Shown here piece after piece: positions 25,222 through 34,430 of a DNA stretch of 64,000 nt. Made by a program: the position numbers and the translations under genes. Location: NCBI RefSeq assembly GCF_018966525.1, contig NZ_CP076607.1, forward strand, positions 5,270,001-5,334,000, in the 5' to 3' direction. The stretch is from Paenibacillus sophorae. GTDB taxonomy: Bacteria; Bacillota; Bacilli; Paenibacillales; Paenibacillaceae. The notes beneath the pieces were generated by a model that did not search any database, was not told where the DNA came from, and was given only the letters and a program-made list of their open reading frames with translations. Each line of letters opens with the position of its first letter. Within the stretch, counting starts at the first letter, position 1.

Positions 25222-27024
25222 ATGTATGACGGAAGTACATTACATTTTGATGGCAACGAATGGATTAAGTTTCAGAGGACCTGTGAAATCAGCAATACCT
25301 TTACTTATGAATTTTGGGTAAAAGCGGAAGAGGAACAGATTCTGGACGAAGAACGGAATACAGGGGCGGACGGCATAAACGGAAGAAAATATTTGGTAGG
25401 GCCGGATTTCTACCCGGCAGGAGCCGCGGGCTGCGGAATCTCCGTGGGCACGAACGGCATCTCGGTGTTTGAGCATTCCGTAAATCATCTTCCCGCCAGG
25501 CTCGTCTTGGCGCATGATTTCTCGGATTGGCAGCATGTTGCCGTTGTCTCCGACGACAAGAAGCTGCGGCTGTATATTAATGGAGCCTGGATAAAGGGAG
25601 AAAGCATGCCCAGTAATGTCGAACGGGTCATTCCCTCACTCGGGCTTGGAGGACATATGTACGGTACTTTTAATGGCCAGGTCCGGGAGTTTCGCTTATG
25701 GTCCTCGGCCCGGAGCGTGGAAGAGATCCAAGATCACATGTTTTCAAGTCTGGATGGCGATGAGGCCGGTCTTTATTTTTACCGCGATCCGGGCAGAGGC
25801 ATTGCGGTTAGCAGGGGGATCAAAAGAAATTTTGCGGCGAGCGTGATTATGCCTTCCTATAACCGCTGCCCTTCGAACTATTTTTCTCTGCTGAGTCTGG
25901 AACGGCAGCAATTTCCGCTTCAGCAGATGGAGGTTATTTTTCTGGATGACGGCTCTACGGATCCTACACCTGTCGTTTACTACTCGGTGTATCCGGAATA
26001 TTCATTTATTTATGTGCAGCAGCTTAAGAGCAGAGGAAGATCCAAAATCCGGAACATCGGAGCAAGTATTGCCACAGGGCATACCCTGCTGTTTGTGGAT
26101 GCCGAGATGATATGCGGACCGGATTTTGTCACGACTCATGTAGGCCACCATCAAAGCGGAGAACGAAAGGTCGTATCAGGGGCAATGCGCTGGAGACGCA
26201 TATATACGATGACCGATCCCGGCTATTCTTCGGAGCAGAAGTCGGCTATGAACGCATTGTATTCCGGCCATCCGATCGCCGCGCCTATCATTGAGCGATT
26301 TATACAGGGGGACCAGACACCGGTGCAGCTGCTCCCTTTTGAATTGATGTTCGATACCGGTCACCTTAACCAGTGGAGCAGCATGAACGATTACTTCGAG
26401 ACCATACTGCAAACCTATGGCAGCAGATTTAAACTGTTTCACTACGCCTGGTTGAATCTGATAACGAATAATGCCTCGATGACTAAGCATTTTTTTGATG
26501 AGCTCGGCGGCTTCGAGGAACATTTTGAGGGATTCGGATGGGAGGACTGGGAACTTGGGTATCGCGCGGCCCGAAGAGGAGCGGTATTCATCCATGATGA
26601 CGCGGTGATTAATTACCACCAGGAGCACCCGATTTCCCAGAGCAATGCTCTGCATTCCCGGTTTAACTTCTTAAGATTCTATGAAAAGAACCCTCACGAG
26701 ATGGAGATCAAATTATTCGTTCTTACCATGGTGCCTGACTATGTGACTCTGCCCGTCCTTAACGATTATTTGACGGATTATAACAACATCCGGACGATAT
26801 ACAAGAACCGGTTCGGGTCCTTGAATCATTACTTGCACCGGACCTTGGACCTGCTGATCGACAGCTTACGGCACAAGGATGCAGTCACCCTGCCCATTCC
26901 CCGTTCGATATCCTGGCAGGAAGAAGAGGCGGCGGTCTATGAAGATGTCGCCGCGATCAAAGAAATTGGCGCATTTCCCAAGCTGCTGGAGATGTTCGAG
27001 CGAGTCTCCAAATACTATTATTGA
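25222..27024 (+). CDS. LamG domain fused to a family 2 glycosyltransferase
   Basis: A 600-residue two-domain protein. Residues about 1-205 look like a concanavalin/LamG sandwich: FTYEFWVKAEEE, DWQHVAVVSDDKKLRLYING and GQVREFRLWSSARSVEEI. Residues about 215-520 are a GT2 domain with SVIMPSYNRCPSN, IFLDDGSTDPTP, LFVDAEMICGPDF (DxE in place of DxD), and a galactosyltransferase-type C-terminal block GFGWEDWELGYRAARRGAVF. No signal peptide is present, so the LamG part acts in the cytoplasm. That is odd for this mostly extracellular fold; it may bind the growing glycan. AGGAGGG is seven bases before ATG 25222. Confidence 0.8.
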   Translation: MYDGSTLHFDGNEWIKFQRTCEISNTFTYEFWVKAEEEQILDEERNTGADGINGRKYLVGPDFYPAGAAGCGISVGTNGISVFEHSVNHLPARLVLAHDFSDWQHVAVVSDDKKLRLYINGAWIKGESMPSNVERVIPSLGLGGHMYGTFNGQVREFRLWSSARSVEEIQDHMFSSLDGDEAGLYFYRDPGRGIAVSRGIKRNFAASVIMPSYNRCPSNYFSLLSLERQQFPLQQMEVIFLDDGSTDPTPVVYYSVYPEYSFIYVQQLKSRGRSKIRNIGASIATGHTLLFVDAEMICGPDFVTTHVGHHQSGERKVVSGAMRWRRIYTMTDPGYSSEQKSAMNALYSGHPIAAPIIERFIQGDQTPVQLLPFELMFDTGHLNQWSSMNDYFETILQTYGSRFKLFHYAWLNLITNNASMTKHFFDELGGFEEHFEGFGWEDWELGYRAARRGAVFIHDDAVINYHQEHPISQSNALHSRFNFLRFYEKNPHEMEIKLFVLTMVPDYVTLPVLNDYLTDYNNIRTIYKNRFGSLNHYLHRTLDLLIDSLRHKDAVTLPIPRSISWQEEEAAVYEDVAAIKEIGAFPKLLEMFERVSKYYY

Positions 27025-27039
27025 CCTGATGCTGCAAAA

Positions 27040-27068
27040 AAGCCGTGACGCGTAAAGCGACACGGCTT
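27040..27068 (-). terminator. terminator between convergent genes
   Basis: AAGCCGTG and CACGGCTT arms with a 13-base loop. On the minus strand the stem is followed by CTTTTTTGC, so it mainly serves the membrane-protein gene at 27085, and less well the plus-strand operon. Confidence 0.75.
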
Positions 27069-27084
27069 ATAAGAGGATACGGCG

Positions 27085-28515
27085 TCAGTAAGAACTGCCG
27101 CGCCCAAATACCCACCCTGTCAATCTGTAAACTGCCCAGGCAAACATCGTTACGGCCATCATATCGAAGCAGACATTGAACAGAAACAAATGCTTGCCGA
27201 TATCCGCGCGCCCGTCGCCAAGGATCGGCACCAGGAACGCAAAGATGCCAAGTAGTCCGAGCAGCATCATCAGCTCGCAAGCCACCCGCTGCCGCCGGTC
27301 CGCACTGCGCAGGTATTCAAATAACGCCCCGGCATAGTAAACGGCGTAGAATATGATCAGAAATGCGAGATTATGCGGCAGCACATTATTTTTAAATTGG
27401 CTCCATGCACTGTATGTATAGGCTAGAGCGCCTGGCGGCTTATTGTCCGCCTTCTCGTAATTTCCGAGGTAAGAGGGGCGAATCGCCATACTGTTCGCTG
27501 CCGCGTAACGCATGTTGTCCAGCAGACGGCCGGGATGCTTCAGATAGAACAGCAGCACATCCTTATGGGAAATCCGGCTGTAAAAGTCGGGAACGAGCGA
27601 AGGATCATCCTGTTTGATCGCTGTGCCGCTCTCGAAAAAATTCGTGCCCGCCAGCACCTCCAGCCGCTCGGGCAGCCCGAGCTCCCTGAGATCCCCTTTT
27701 ACATCCGGCGAACCGTTCAGAATACCGTAGAATACCGTCTGGTACAGATTGATATGCTTCAAATCCTTGGGTGCAGCGGCGTACATAATGACGGAAATAA
27801 GAAAGATGGCAACCGAGAAACGGATCGCCGCTTTGCGGAAGCCCGCAGCCCCCTGAAGCGACGCGAACCGCAGAAAGATCAGGGCGAAGGCGACGCCGAT
27901 CGGCGCGTTCTGGATTTTGGAGCAGGTCAGGAAGAAGACGGCGGCAAAAAAGAGCCACAGGTCCTTGACCGCCGGATTCTCTTTGAAAGCAAGCCTGAGC
28001 CCCAGCGCGAAAGTCAGCAGCATGAATACGAGAGAGACTGGCTCGCCGAACAGCGAATTGAAATACGCGAGATAGCCGATGTCATAAAAGACAAACAGCA
28101 GCGCTCCCGCCAGCAGCAGTCCCGTAATATATGAGCCGCGGGCGTTATGCTTGACCAGCAGCCAGGTCGCCGCGAGCAGCAAAAACCCGTATACCGCCGC
28201 CAGCAGCCGGATGTCAAACCAGCTTCCGTGGAACAGGCCGCCAAGCAGCCTTGGCGCCAGTACGAGAAAAATTTGCGAAGAGGGATAGAACCCCCGAAAC
28301 AGATCCTCATACGCGAACCGGGAATGGCTGTAGCTGAAAAAGCGGTCTTGATACGTCTCCGAAGCGTTGTAATAATTCAGGCCGATCGTGTTCATCATTC
28401 GCAGAAAGTCGCCGTTGTCGGCTACTCCGACGAACGGCCCGAGGAACAGCAGGCCGAGCAGCAGGCCGAAGCCCGCCGCCATTGCCAGAACATGCGGTTT
28501 TAACCATCGTTTCAT
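27085..28515 (-). CDS. polytopic membrane protein, possibly GT-C-like
   Basis: A 476-residue protein with ten or more hydrophobic segments. An early FVGVADNGDFLRMMNTIGLN loop, between the first two segments, has acidic residues where GT-C enzymes carry their catalytic Asp. This and the large loop near residues 255-330 suggest a lipid-linked-sugar glycosyltransferase or a related enzyme, but I recognise no signature. It is downstream of the LTA synthase-like gene on the same strand (51 bp apart), so a role in glycopolymer modification is plausible. Function inferred from context only. Confidence 0.6.
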   Translation of the reverse strand: MKRWLKPHVLAMAAGFGLLLGLLFLGPFVGVADNGDFLRMMNTIGLNYYNASETYQDRFFSYSHSRFAYEDLFRGFYPSSQIFLVLAPRLLGGLFHGSWFDIRLLAAVYGFLLLAATWLLVKHNARGSYITGLLLAGALLFVFYDIGYLAYFNSLFGEPVSLVFMLLTFALGLRLAFKENPAVKDLWLFFAAVFFLTCSKIQNAPIGVAFALIFLRFASLQGAAGFRKAAIRFSVAIFLISVIMYAAAPKDLKHINLYQTVFYGILNGSPDVKGDLRELGLPERLEVLAGTNFFESGTAIKQDDPSLVPDFYSRISHKDVLLFYLKHPGRLLDNMRYAAANSMAIRPSYLGNYEKADNKPPGALAYTYSAWSQFKNNVLPHNLAFLIIFYAVYYAGALFEYLRSADRRQRVACELMMLLGLLGIFAFLVPILGDGRADIGKHLFLFNVCFDMMAVTMFAWAVYRLTGWVFGRGSSY

Positions 28516-28566
28516 TATAAATTCTCTCCCAGCTTCTTCTTCATCGTTCAGCCGTTGTACAGACTC

Positions 28567-30465
28567 CTAACGTTTTGGCAGCAGCTTCACATATTCGTCG
28601 GACAGGCTCATCCATTGCAAAATATACTTGTAGTCCCGCTCATACCTGGCAAAATCGGTGACGGGCTGGAGCGTCTTCAGCGAGACGGCCTCGCCGTCCT
28701 GAAAGCTTTTGCCGGGAACGAACAAAATATCGTCATTGAAAAAAGATCCCGAAGGCAGATAGTATCTCATGCCCAGCACATTATGCTGTATATTCAGCAG
28801 GTCGTGTCCGAACGGCGTAACCCCTTCATTTTTCAGCGATATCCCCAGCAGATTGGCCAGGGTAGGCATGATATCAAGCTGTCCCCCCGTCCGTTCGACC
28901 GTCTTCCCCTGCTTCGAGCCGGGCATGTGAATGATAAGCGGAATATTGAAGCGGCTGATCCGGTTGTCGTATTTGATCCCAAGCGCGCCTTCCACCTGCT
29001 CCGGCGGAACATCCTGCGGCTGAAGGCCGAAATGGTCGCCGTAAAACACCAACAATGTGCTGTCCCACAGCCCGTTTTGCTTCAATCCGTCAATCAGCGT
29101 GCCGATGGCATAATCGGTGTAGTTAATCGCGGTCAGATAATCGCCGAGCATGGTGCCTTGGAGATTGCCCGGTACGGTTATTTTTTTGAACGAATCCGGA
29201 ATTTGAAAAGGGTGGTGGCTGGATGCCGTCACGAACTGGGCGTAAAATGGCGTCCCTTGCCGGCTTAACTCGGCCAGCTTCTGCACTCCCGTAATATACA
29301 GCTGTTCATCCGAAGCGCCGAAGGCGTTGAAATGATCATTCTTAAAATACGGTTTGTCGTAATAGCCGTTAAAGCCAATCGCGGCGTACAGCTCCTTGCG
29401 GTTCCAGAAGCCGACCTTGTTGACATGGAACGTATAGGCTTCATAGCCCTTCTTCTTCAGTACGCGCGGCAGGCTCGGCAGCGTCCGGTCACCGAACCCG
29501 GTGGACATAGCCAGCGAGCCGATAGGATAGATCGACGTATTGCTCATAAATTCGGCGTCCGAGGTGTTGCCCGGACCGATCTGCTGGAAGACATGGGGAA
29601 AATAGAATCCTTCGTCCGCCAGCTTGTTCAGATTCGGCGTAAGCTCCTGCCCATTCAGCGACTGATGCAGCGGGAAATTCTGAAATGCCTCCATCTGCAC
29701 GACAATGACATTCTTGCCTTGCATAGAACCGAAAAAATTCGCGGACGGCGTGCCGGAAGGCGCTCCTCCGTAATTATAGGAGGACTCCAGCGCCTCAACC
29801 TTGGCAATCGTATCCTTGATGTTGCCGGTACCGACCAGTTCATTGTTCTGACGCTCCCGAATCGCGGCCACGACCTCGTAATTCAGGAAGCCTGCGCTTT
29901 CCGCCTGCACCAGCTCGTTCGTGATTCCCGCTGAGGCATGAATCGAATAGGCGGACAACGATCCTCCTCCGATAATCGAGACTAGAATAACGGCCGGATA
30001 TACGCCCCGAAACCTTGGCGGGGCATAAGCCGAACGCGTGTCTCTTGCGCCTGTCTTCCCTCTGCGGAACAAGCGGTAAATCACATATACGGCAATGTCC
30101 GCAAAGAACAAATAATCGACAATCTGAATCGTCGACTCCACGCTGTCCCTGATCTGAAACACCTGGTTCAGCTCATAAAGGGCCAGATAAGTCGGCACCG
30201 AGCCGAAATGATTGAAATACACACTTGATGCGAACAGCAGCAGCGACAGTGCGCCATTAAAAATCCAGAATGCGGCGGTCTTAGCTCTCGTTGGCACCAC
30301 AACAGCCAGGATTCCCATCAGCAGCAGTACCGGCGCGGCATCTGCCAGCACCCATTCCCAGGCGATCCGGTCGAAGAACAGCATCCGCAGCACCAGCAGC
30401 TTCAGCACCAGCAGCACGGATACCAGATAAAACCGGCCGCCGTTCCCTATTTTTCTCCTGTACAT
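28567..30465 (-). CDS. lipoteichoic acid synthase family sulfatase-fold protein
   Basis: A 632-residue membrane enzyme of the LtaS family. Five hydrophobic segments occupy residues about 10-200. An extracellular sulfatase-fold domain follows with GKNVIVVQMEAFQNFPL (metal Glu), the nucleophile Thr in GPGNTSDAEFMSN, and LLVFYGDHFGLQ (metal Asp-His). LtaS enzymes polymerise glycerol-phosphate from phosphatidylglycerol onto a glycolipid. It could be a main synthase, a primase, or a paralogue used in sporulation. GAGGGG lies five bases before ATG 30465, better than the ATG at 30513. Confidence 0.88.
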   Translation of the reverse strand: MYRRKIGNGGRFYLVSVLLVLKLLVLRMLFFDRIAWEWVLADAAPVLLLMGILAVVVPTRAKTAAFWIFNGALSLLLFASSVYFNHFGSVPTYLALYELNQVFQIRDSVESTIQIVDYLFFADIAVYVIYRLFRRGKTGARDTRSAYAPPRFRGVYPAVILVSIIGGGSLSAYSIHASAGITNELVQAESAGFLNYEVVAAIRERQNNELVGTGNIKDTIAKVEALESSYNYGGAPSGTPSANFFGSMQGKNVIVVQMEAFQNFPLHQSLNGQELTPNLNKLADEGFYFPHVFQQIGPGNTSDAEFMSNTSIYPIGSLAMSTGFGDRTLPSLPRVLKKKGYEAYTFHVNKVGFWNRKELYAAIGFNGYYDKPYFKNDHFNAFGASDEQLYITGVQKLAELSRQGTPFYAQFVTASSHHPFQIPDSFKKITVPGNLQGTMLGDYLTAINYTDYAIGTLIDGLKQNGLWDSTLLVFYGDHFGLQPQDVPPEQVEGALGIKYDNRISRFNIPLIIHMPGSKQGKTVERTGGQLDIMPTLANLLGISLKNEGVTPFGHDLLNIQHNVLGMRYYLPSGSFFNDDILFVPGKSFQDGEAVSLKTLQPVTDFARYERDYKYILQWMSLSDEYVKLLPKR

Positions 30466-30554
30466 GCTTACCCCTCTTACTCGTTGAAATAGTGTACTAC
30501 CCATTATAGTCAAAATAATGCAAACCTCAAAGGAGGTTCGTTATCCGCTTAGAC

Positions 30555-30584
30555 TTGACGCAGTGCACAGCCAAACGATATAAA
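30555..30584 (+). promoter_or_regulatory. sigma-A-like promoter for the glycerate kinase gene
   Basis: TTGACG at 30555-30560, an 18-base spacer and TATAAA at 30579-30584, 21 bases before ATG 30605 with GAGGTG between. Confidence 0.6.
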
Positions 30585-30604
30585 ATTATACATGAGGTGA
30601 GAAG

Positions 30605-31753
30605 ATGAGCGAGAAGACATTTGTGCTGGCGCCAGATTCCTTTAAAGAGAGTATGACGGCAAAAGAAGTATGTATTGCGATGGAAAAAGGGCTGCGGAAG
30701 GTCTACCCGGCGGCTAATTATATTCATGTCCCGATGGCGGACGGCGGTGAAGGAACGGTGCAGTCGCTTGTCGATGCCTCGGGCGGACAAATCCATTATA
30801 TAGAGGTTACGGGACCGCTCGGACAGCCGGTTACCGCCAAATATGGCATTCTAGGCGACGGGACAACCGCGGCAATCGAAATGGCGTCCGCAAGTGGAAT
30901 TCATCTGGTGACCGAGGAAACCAAAAATCCTTTGATTACGACAACCTATGGAACGGGCGAGCTGATCCGCGAATGTCTGGATCAAGGAATCCGGAAAATG
31001 ATCATCGGCATCGGGGGAAGCGCGACGAACGACGGCGGCACAGGCATGGCCGAAGCGCTTGGAGCCAAATTTCTGGACGAGAAAGGGAATCTTCTTCCCC
31101 GAGGGGGAGGCTATCTGGACAGGCTGGCCAGCATTGATATTTCTTCGCTTGATGAACGGCTTCGCGAGACCCGGCTAATTGTAGCCTGTGATGTTACGAA
31201 TCCGCTGTGCGGGGAACATGGCGCCTCTCATGTGTTCGGTCCGCAAAAAGGAGCCACGCCCGAGATGGTACGCAGGCTGGATGCCAACCTTGCCCATTAT
31301 GCGGAGGTCGTGAAACAGCAGCTCTATAAAGATGTGCGGGACATTCCGGGAGCCGGAGCGGCCGGCGGTTTGGGAGCGGGCCTGTTGATCTTTACGCAGG
31401 CGGTGCTCCGCAAAGGCATCGAGATCGTCGTTGAATATACCCGCTTAAAACAAAAGCTGGCTGATGCGGATATTGTGTTTACCGGGGAAGGCGGCATCGA
31501 TTTTCAGACCAAATTCGGCAAGACCCCTTATGGGGTAGCCCGCGCCGCCAAGGAAAGCGGCAAAAAGGTGATTGCCATCGCCGGATATGTCGGAGAAGGA
31601 ATCGATACCCTGTATGCGGAAGGCATCGATGCGGTATTCGGAATTGTCCCGGGCGCGTCCGGCCTGGAGAAACTGCTGGCGGAGGGTCCGCAAAATGTGG
31701 AACGAACCTGCGAGAATATCGCCAGAGTGCTTAAATTAAGTGAACAGGCATAA
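30605..31753 (+). CDS. glxK: glycerate kinase
   Basis: A 382-residue glycerate 2-kinase of the GlxK/GarK family. Landmarks: LAPDSFKESMTAKEVCIAME at the N-terminus, PMADGGEGTVQSLVDASGG, IGIGGSATNDGGTGMAEALG, ACDVTNPLCGEHGAS and FTGEGGIDFQTKFGKTP. It phosphorylates D-glycerate to 2-phosphoglycerate, feeding glycolysis. The length is normal. The next gene starts 23 bases on and may be cotranscribed, though the products have no obvious metabolic link. gpmA at the right edge of the window handles the same phosphoglycerate pool, but is 32 kb away. Confidence 0.93.
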   Translation: MSEKTFVLAPDSFKESMTAKEVCIAMEKGLRKVYPAANYIHVPMADGGEGTVQSLVDASGGQIHYIEVTGPLGQPVTAKYGILGDGTTAAIEMASASGIHLVTEETKNPLITTTYGTGELIRECLDQGIRKMIIGIGGSATNDGGTGMAEALGAKFLDEKGNLLPRGGGYLDRLASIDISSLDERLRETRLIVACDVTNPLCGEHGASHVFGPQKGATPEMVRRLDANLAHYAEVVKQQLYKDVRDIPGAGAAGGLGAGLLIFTQAVLRKGIEIVVEYTRLKQKLADADIVFTGEGGIDFQTKFGKTPYGVARAAKESGKKVIAIAGYVGEGIDTLYAEGIDAVFGIVPGASGLEKLLAEGPQNVERTCENIARVLKLSEQA

Positions 31754-31775
31754 TCGGAAAGGAACGGGAAAACTC

Positions 31776-32465
31776 ATGGAAAATATGAAAGCGCCAGCCG
31801 CGAACCCAATCAAGGTGATTGTCACGGGCGCAACGGGCATGGTCGGGGAAGGCGTTCTGCATGAATGCCTGCTGGATCGCGATGTGGCAGAGGTGCTTGT
31901 GGTCGGCCGCAGACCCTGCGGCATGTCCCACCCCAAGCTGAAGGAAATCATCCATGCCGATTGGTTTGATCTTACGTCCATCAGGGAGCGTCTTGCCGGA
32001 TATGATGCCTGTTTCTTCTGCCTGGGCGTTTCCTCCGTCGGTCGGAGCGAGGCGGAATATTCGCGGCTGACCTACGACTTGACGCTGCATGCGGCGGAGC
32101 TGCTTGCCGGATTAAATCCGGGAATGGTGTTATGCTACGTTTCGGGGGAAGGCACGGACAGCTCCGAAAGGGGCCGGAGCATGTGGGCCCGGGTGAAGGG
32201 CAAAACCGAGAACCGGCTGCTGCGCCTGCCCTTCAAGTCGGCCTACATGTATCGCCCGGGCTATATTCATCCGACCAAAGGTTTGCGGAATATCCATCGC
32301 TACTACTACGCTTTAACTTGGCTGTACCCGGCGCTGCGTATTCTCTTCCCCAGTCATGTCATTACGCTGAGGGAACTGGGGCAGGCGATGATCAGGTCAG
32401 CCGTTCACGGCGCGGACACTTCCATCCTGCACAGCCGGGATATTGCGGCTTTGGCGAAGCGGTGA
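31776..32465 (+). CDS. NAD(P)H-binding atypical SDR protein
   Basis: A 229-residue protein with an N-terminal Rossmann motif KVIVTGATGMVGEGVLHECL and FFCLGVSSVGRSEAEYSRLT, where atypical SDRs of the COG0702 type carry their cofactor-binding loop. YVSGEGTDSSERGRSMWARV contains the Ser, and YMYRPGYIHPTKGL follows. The classic YxxxK is absent. Such proteins are often named epimerase or oxidoreductase without proof. I start it at ATG 31776 rather than at the in-frame GTG 31740, which overlaps the glycerate kinase stop. Its last helices are hydrophobic, so it may touch the membrane. Confidence 0.75.
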   Translation: MENMKAPAANPIKVIVTGATGMVGEGVLHECLLDRDVAEVLVVGRRPCGMSHPKLKEIIHADWFDLTSIRERLAGYDACFFCLGVSSVGRSEAEYSRLTYDLTLHAAELLAGLNPGMVLCYVSGEGTDSSERGRSMWARVKGKTENRLLRLPFKSAYMYRPGYIHPTKGLRNIHRYYYALTWLYPALRILFPSHVITLRELGQAMIRSAVHGADTSILHSRDIAALAKR

Positions 32466-32551
32466 GCGGGCGGGCGTGGCGGGTAAGAAATAAGTTCAGT
32501 TAATACGGTTTCGGTTGGACTCCGAAAGTGACCCATGAACGGGTATCAGGA

Positions 32552-33709
32552 TTATTTTGTATCATAGAATAAAAATCCCCATATCGCTCCCGAGATGTTG
32601 TAAGAAATCGTCATATCCGGACCTCCCGGCTTGGTAAATGTGGCGGTACCGGGAGTTTCCGGACTTTTCTTTAATTGATGATCCGCAAGCGAAAGATGTA
32701 TGCCGTAAGCCGAAGTCAGAGCTTCCGCCGCCGATCGCAGCTTCTGCTCACTGACCGCCCGCAGTTGTTTGTCTCGCTCGGCCTTCGCCGAGGGGGAGTC
32801 AGACTTCCCATCGAACAGAGTACGGTCGCTCACCCCGTAGACAACCCGGACCAAGGAGTCCATCGTAACGGAGGCCTCGCCGCTGAAACGCAGCGTCAGC
32901 AGATCCGATGTTCCTTTAACCACGCGGTAGGCTCCGGTCAGAGAAGGATTTCCCCTGTTCTTGTTCATGATCTTTAAATCCTTGATTCCCGCTTCGACCA
33001 TTGCAGGGTCTATGGTTCCGACGTCCGTTTCGAAGCTCATCATCACAATGTTCCCGTTGATTAATTCGACCCGCGCGTCTGCTGCTCTGAATGTGGTTCG
33101 AATGGCTACCGTTTTATCTTTGGCGGCGTCATAATTGACATAACGCGAGGCGGAATAAGCAAAGCTTCCTTTATACCCTAAACTTGCCATCGCCACTCTC
33201 GCTCCTTCACTCAATTTCTTTTCAATCTCCCCGGGTTTAAGCGAGCTGTTAACCTGCGCCCGCACCATAGTTCCCGTTTCCGTGCTGATCCATATATATG
33301 CGGTATTGTATCCCTTGCGGTACGAATAGCGTATCAGCTTCTTTTTGGGTAAGTGCTCAGCGTTCTCCAGCGGAAGAGAGATTCCCAGCATTTCCTGCAT
33401 CGCCTTATCCGCCGTATTCCTCATATCCGCTTCCTTAACCGCTCTCGAAGCAGATGAGGACACGTTATCTGTTCCCCGGTAGCCGGAGAGAGGGCCATCC
33501 GCTGCCGTCCAGCCCAGTCCGGCGATTGTCAGCGTAATGCAAACGGCAACGGCCGTTTTCGTATAGGGGCTTCTTGATCGTTCCCGGGCCGCTTGAGACT
33601 GGCCCTCGCGGATCGTCCGGATCACATTCTCCGCATGCTCCGCCGTAAATCCGCGCTTTTCAAAGGGGCCGCTCCCCGCCTGTTCAACCCATTTCGGCTT
33701 GTTGTCCAT
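32552..33709 (-). CDS. membrane anti-sigma factor-like protein
   Basis: A 385-residue protein. A short cytoplasmic N-terminus (HAENVIRTIREGQSQAAR) is followed by one membrane segment at residues about 51-68 and a long extracytoplasmic part with two repeat-like alpha/beta blocks (NTAYIWISTETGTMVRAQV; PDMTISYNISGAIWGFLFYD). It starts on the last base of the sigma-factor stop, the usual arrangement for an ECF sigma factor and its anti-sigma. The outer region has PepSY/YcdB-like features. No zinc-binding HxxxCxxC motif is seen, so it is not a ZAS-type anti-sigma. The signal is unknown. Confidence 0.7.
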   Translation of the reverse strand: MDNKPKWVEQAGSGPFEKRGFTAEHAENVIRTIREGQSQAARERSRSPYTKTAVAVCITLTIAGLGWTAADGPLSGYRGTDNVSSSASRAVKEADMRNTADKAMQEMLGISLPLENAEHLPKKKLIRYSYRKGYNTAYIWISTETGTMVRAQVNSSLKPGEIEKKLSEGARVAMASLGYKGSFAYSASRYVNYDAAKDKTVAIRTTFRAADARVELINGNIVMMSFETDVGTIDPAMVEAGIKDLKIMNKNRGNPSLTGAYRVVKGTSDLLTLRFSGEASVTMDSLVRVVYGVSDRTLFDGKSDSPSAKAERDKQLRAVSEQKLRSAAEALTSAYGIHLSLADHQLKKSPETPGTATFTKPGGPDMTISYNISGAIWGFLFYDTK

Positions 33710-34281
33710 TATTCCATCTCCTTCAGCTTGGTTTGAACTTTGCGGCGGGCGCGATGAAGCCTCGATTTGACGGTTCCCTGCGACCAGCCGGTGAGTTCCG
33801 CGATATCTTTTGCCGACATCCCATACTTCAAATCGAGCACAAGCGCTTCACGGAAGCCTGCGGGCAGTTTCATAATCACATCCCAGATTTCATTGACATG
33901 CATGCTGCTGAAATACTGCATTTCCGCCGAAGCCGCAACTACCGCCCCTCCGCCTGCATTCACCCCAATTTTCTCCATTCCATCCGGCAGCGCGGCGATG
34001 TCTCCCCACAGGCTTTTTCTGAAAAAACGGGATTTTCGGTAGGAGAACACGGCGTTGCGCGCAATGGAGAACAGCCAGGTTTGAAAAGAAGACCCTCCCC
34101 GGTACGTTTCGATGCGGTAATAGCATTTCACAAACACTTCCTGCGCCAGCCCATCCGCCTGCTCGCAGTTTGACGTTAGATAATAGATGTAATTCCAGAC
34201 GTCGCCGCCGAAACGCTCCATCACAGCCCGCAGCGTATCTTCGTCCATACTGTCTGCGTCTTTCAGTTCATCGAAATTCAA
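33709..34281 (-). CDS. ECF-type RNA polymerase sigma factor
   Basis: A 190-residue ECF sigma factor. Region 2 includes VWNYIYYLTSNCEQADGLAQ, EVFVKCYYRIETYRGGSSFQ and TWLFSIARNAVFSYRKSRFF; region 4 includes LPAGFREALVLDLKYGMSAK and AELTGWSQGTVKSRLHRARR. GAGGTG is six bases before TTG 34281, a better start than GTG 34290. A matching ECF-type promoter lies only about 20 bases upstream (34300-34328), which implies autoregulation and a very short leader. The downstream, overlapping gene is the likely anti-sigma. Confidence 0.9.
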   Translation of the reverse strand: MNFDELKDADSMDEDTLRAVMERFGGDVWNYIYYLTSNCEQADGLAQEVFVKCYYRIETYRGGSSFQTWLFSIARNAVFSYRKSRFFRKSLWGDIAALPDGMEKIGVNAGGGAVVAASAEMQYFSSMHVNEIWDVIMKLPAGFREALVLDLKYGMSAKDIAELTGWSQGTVKSRLHRARRKVQTKLKEME

Positions 34282-34299
34282 TGTGTTCACCTCACTGGA

Positions 34300-34328
34300 T
34301 TAGACGAAGTCACAGCCGCCTCGGTTCC
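34300..34328 (-). promoter_or_regulatory. ECF-type autoregulatory promoter
   Basis: On the minus strand GGGAACC (-35), a 16-base spacer, and CGTCTAA (-10), the classical form of Bacillus ECF (sigma-W/X-like) promoters, directly upstream of the ECF sigma gene. Transcription would start about 10-13 bases before the TTG start codon. Confidence 0.75.
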
Positions 34329-34430
34329 CAGTTACCGGAAAATAAAAGCGCAGCCGCATTCATACCATATACAAATGGAAAAGGATGAAGTAAGATGATG
34401 GCATTCTTTTTCACCTAAGGAGGATAATCA

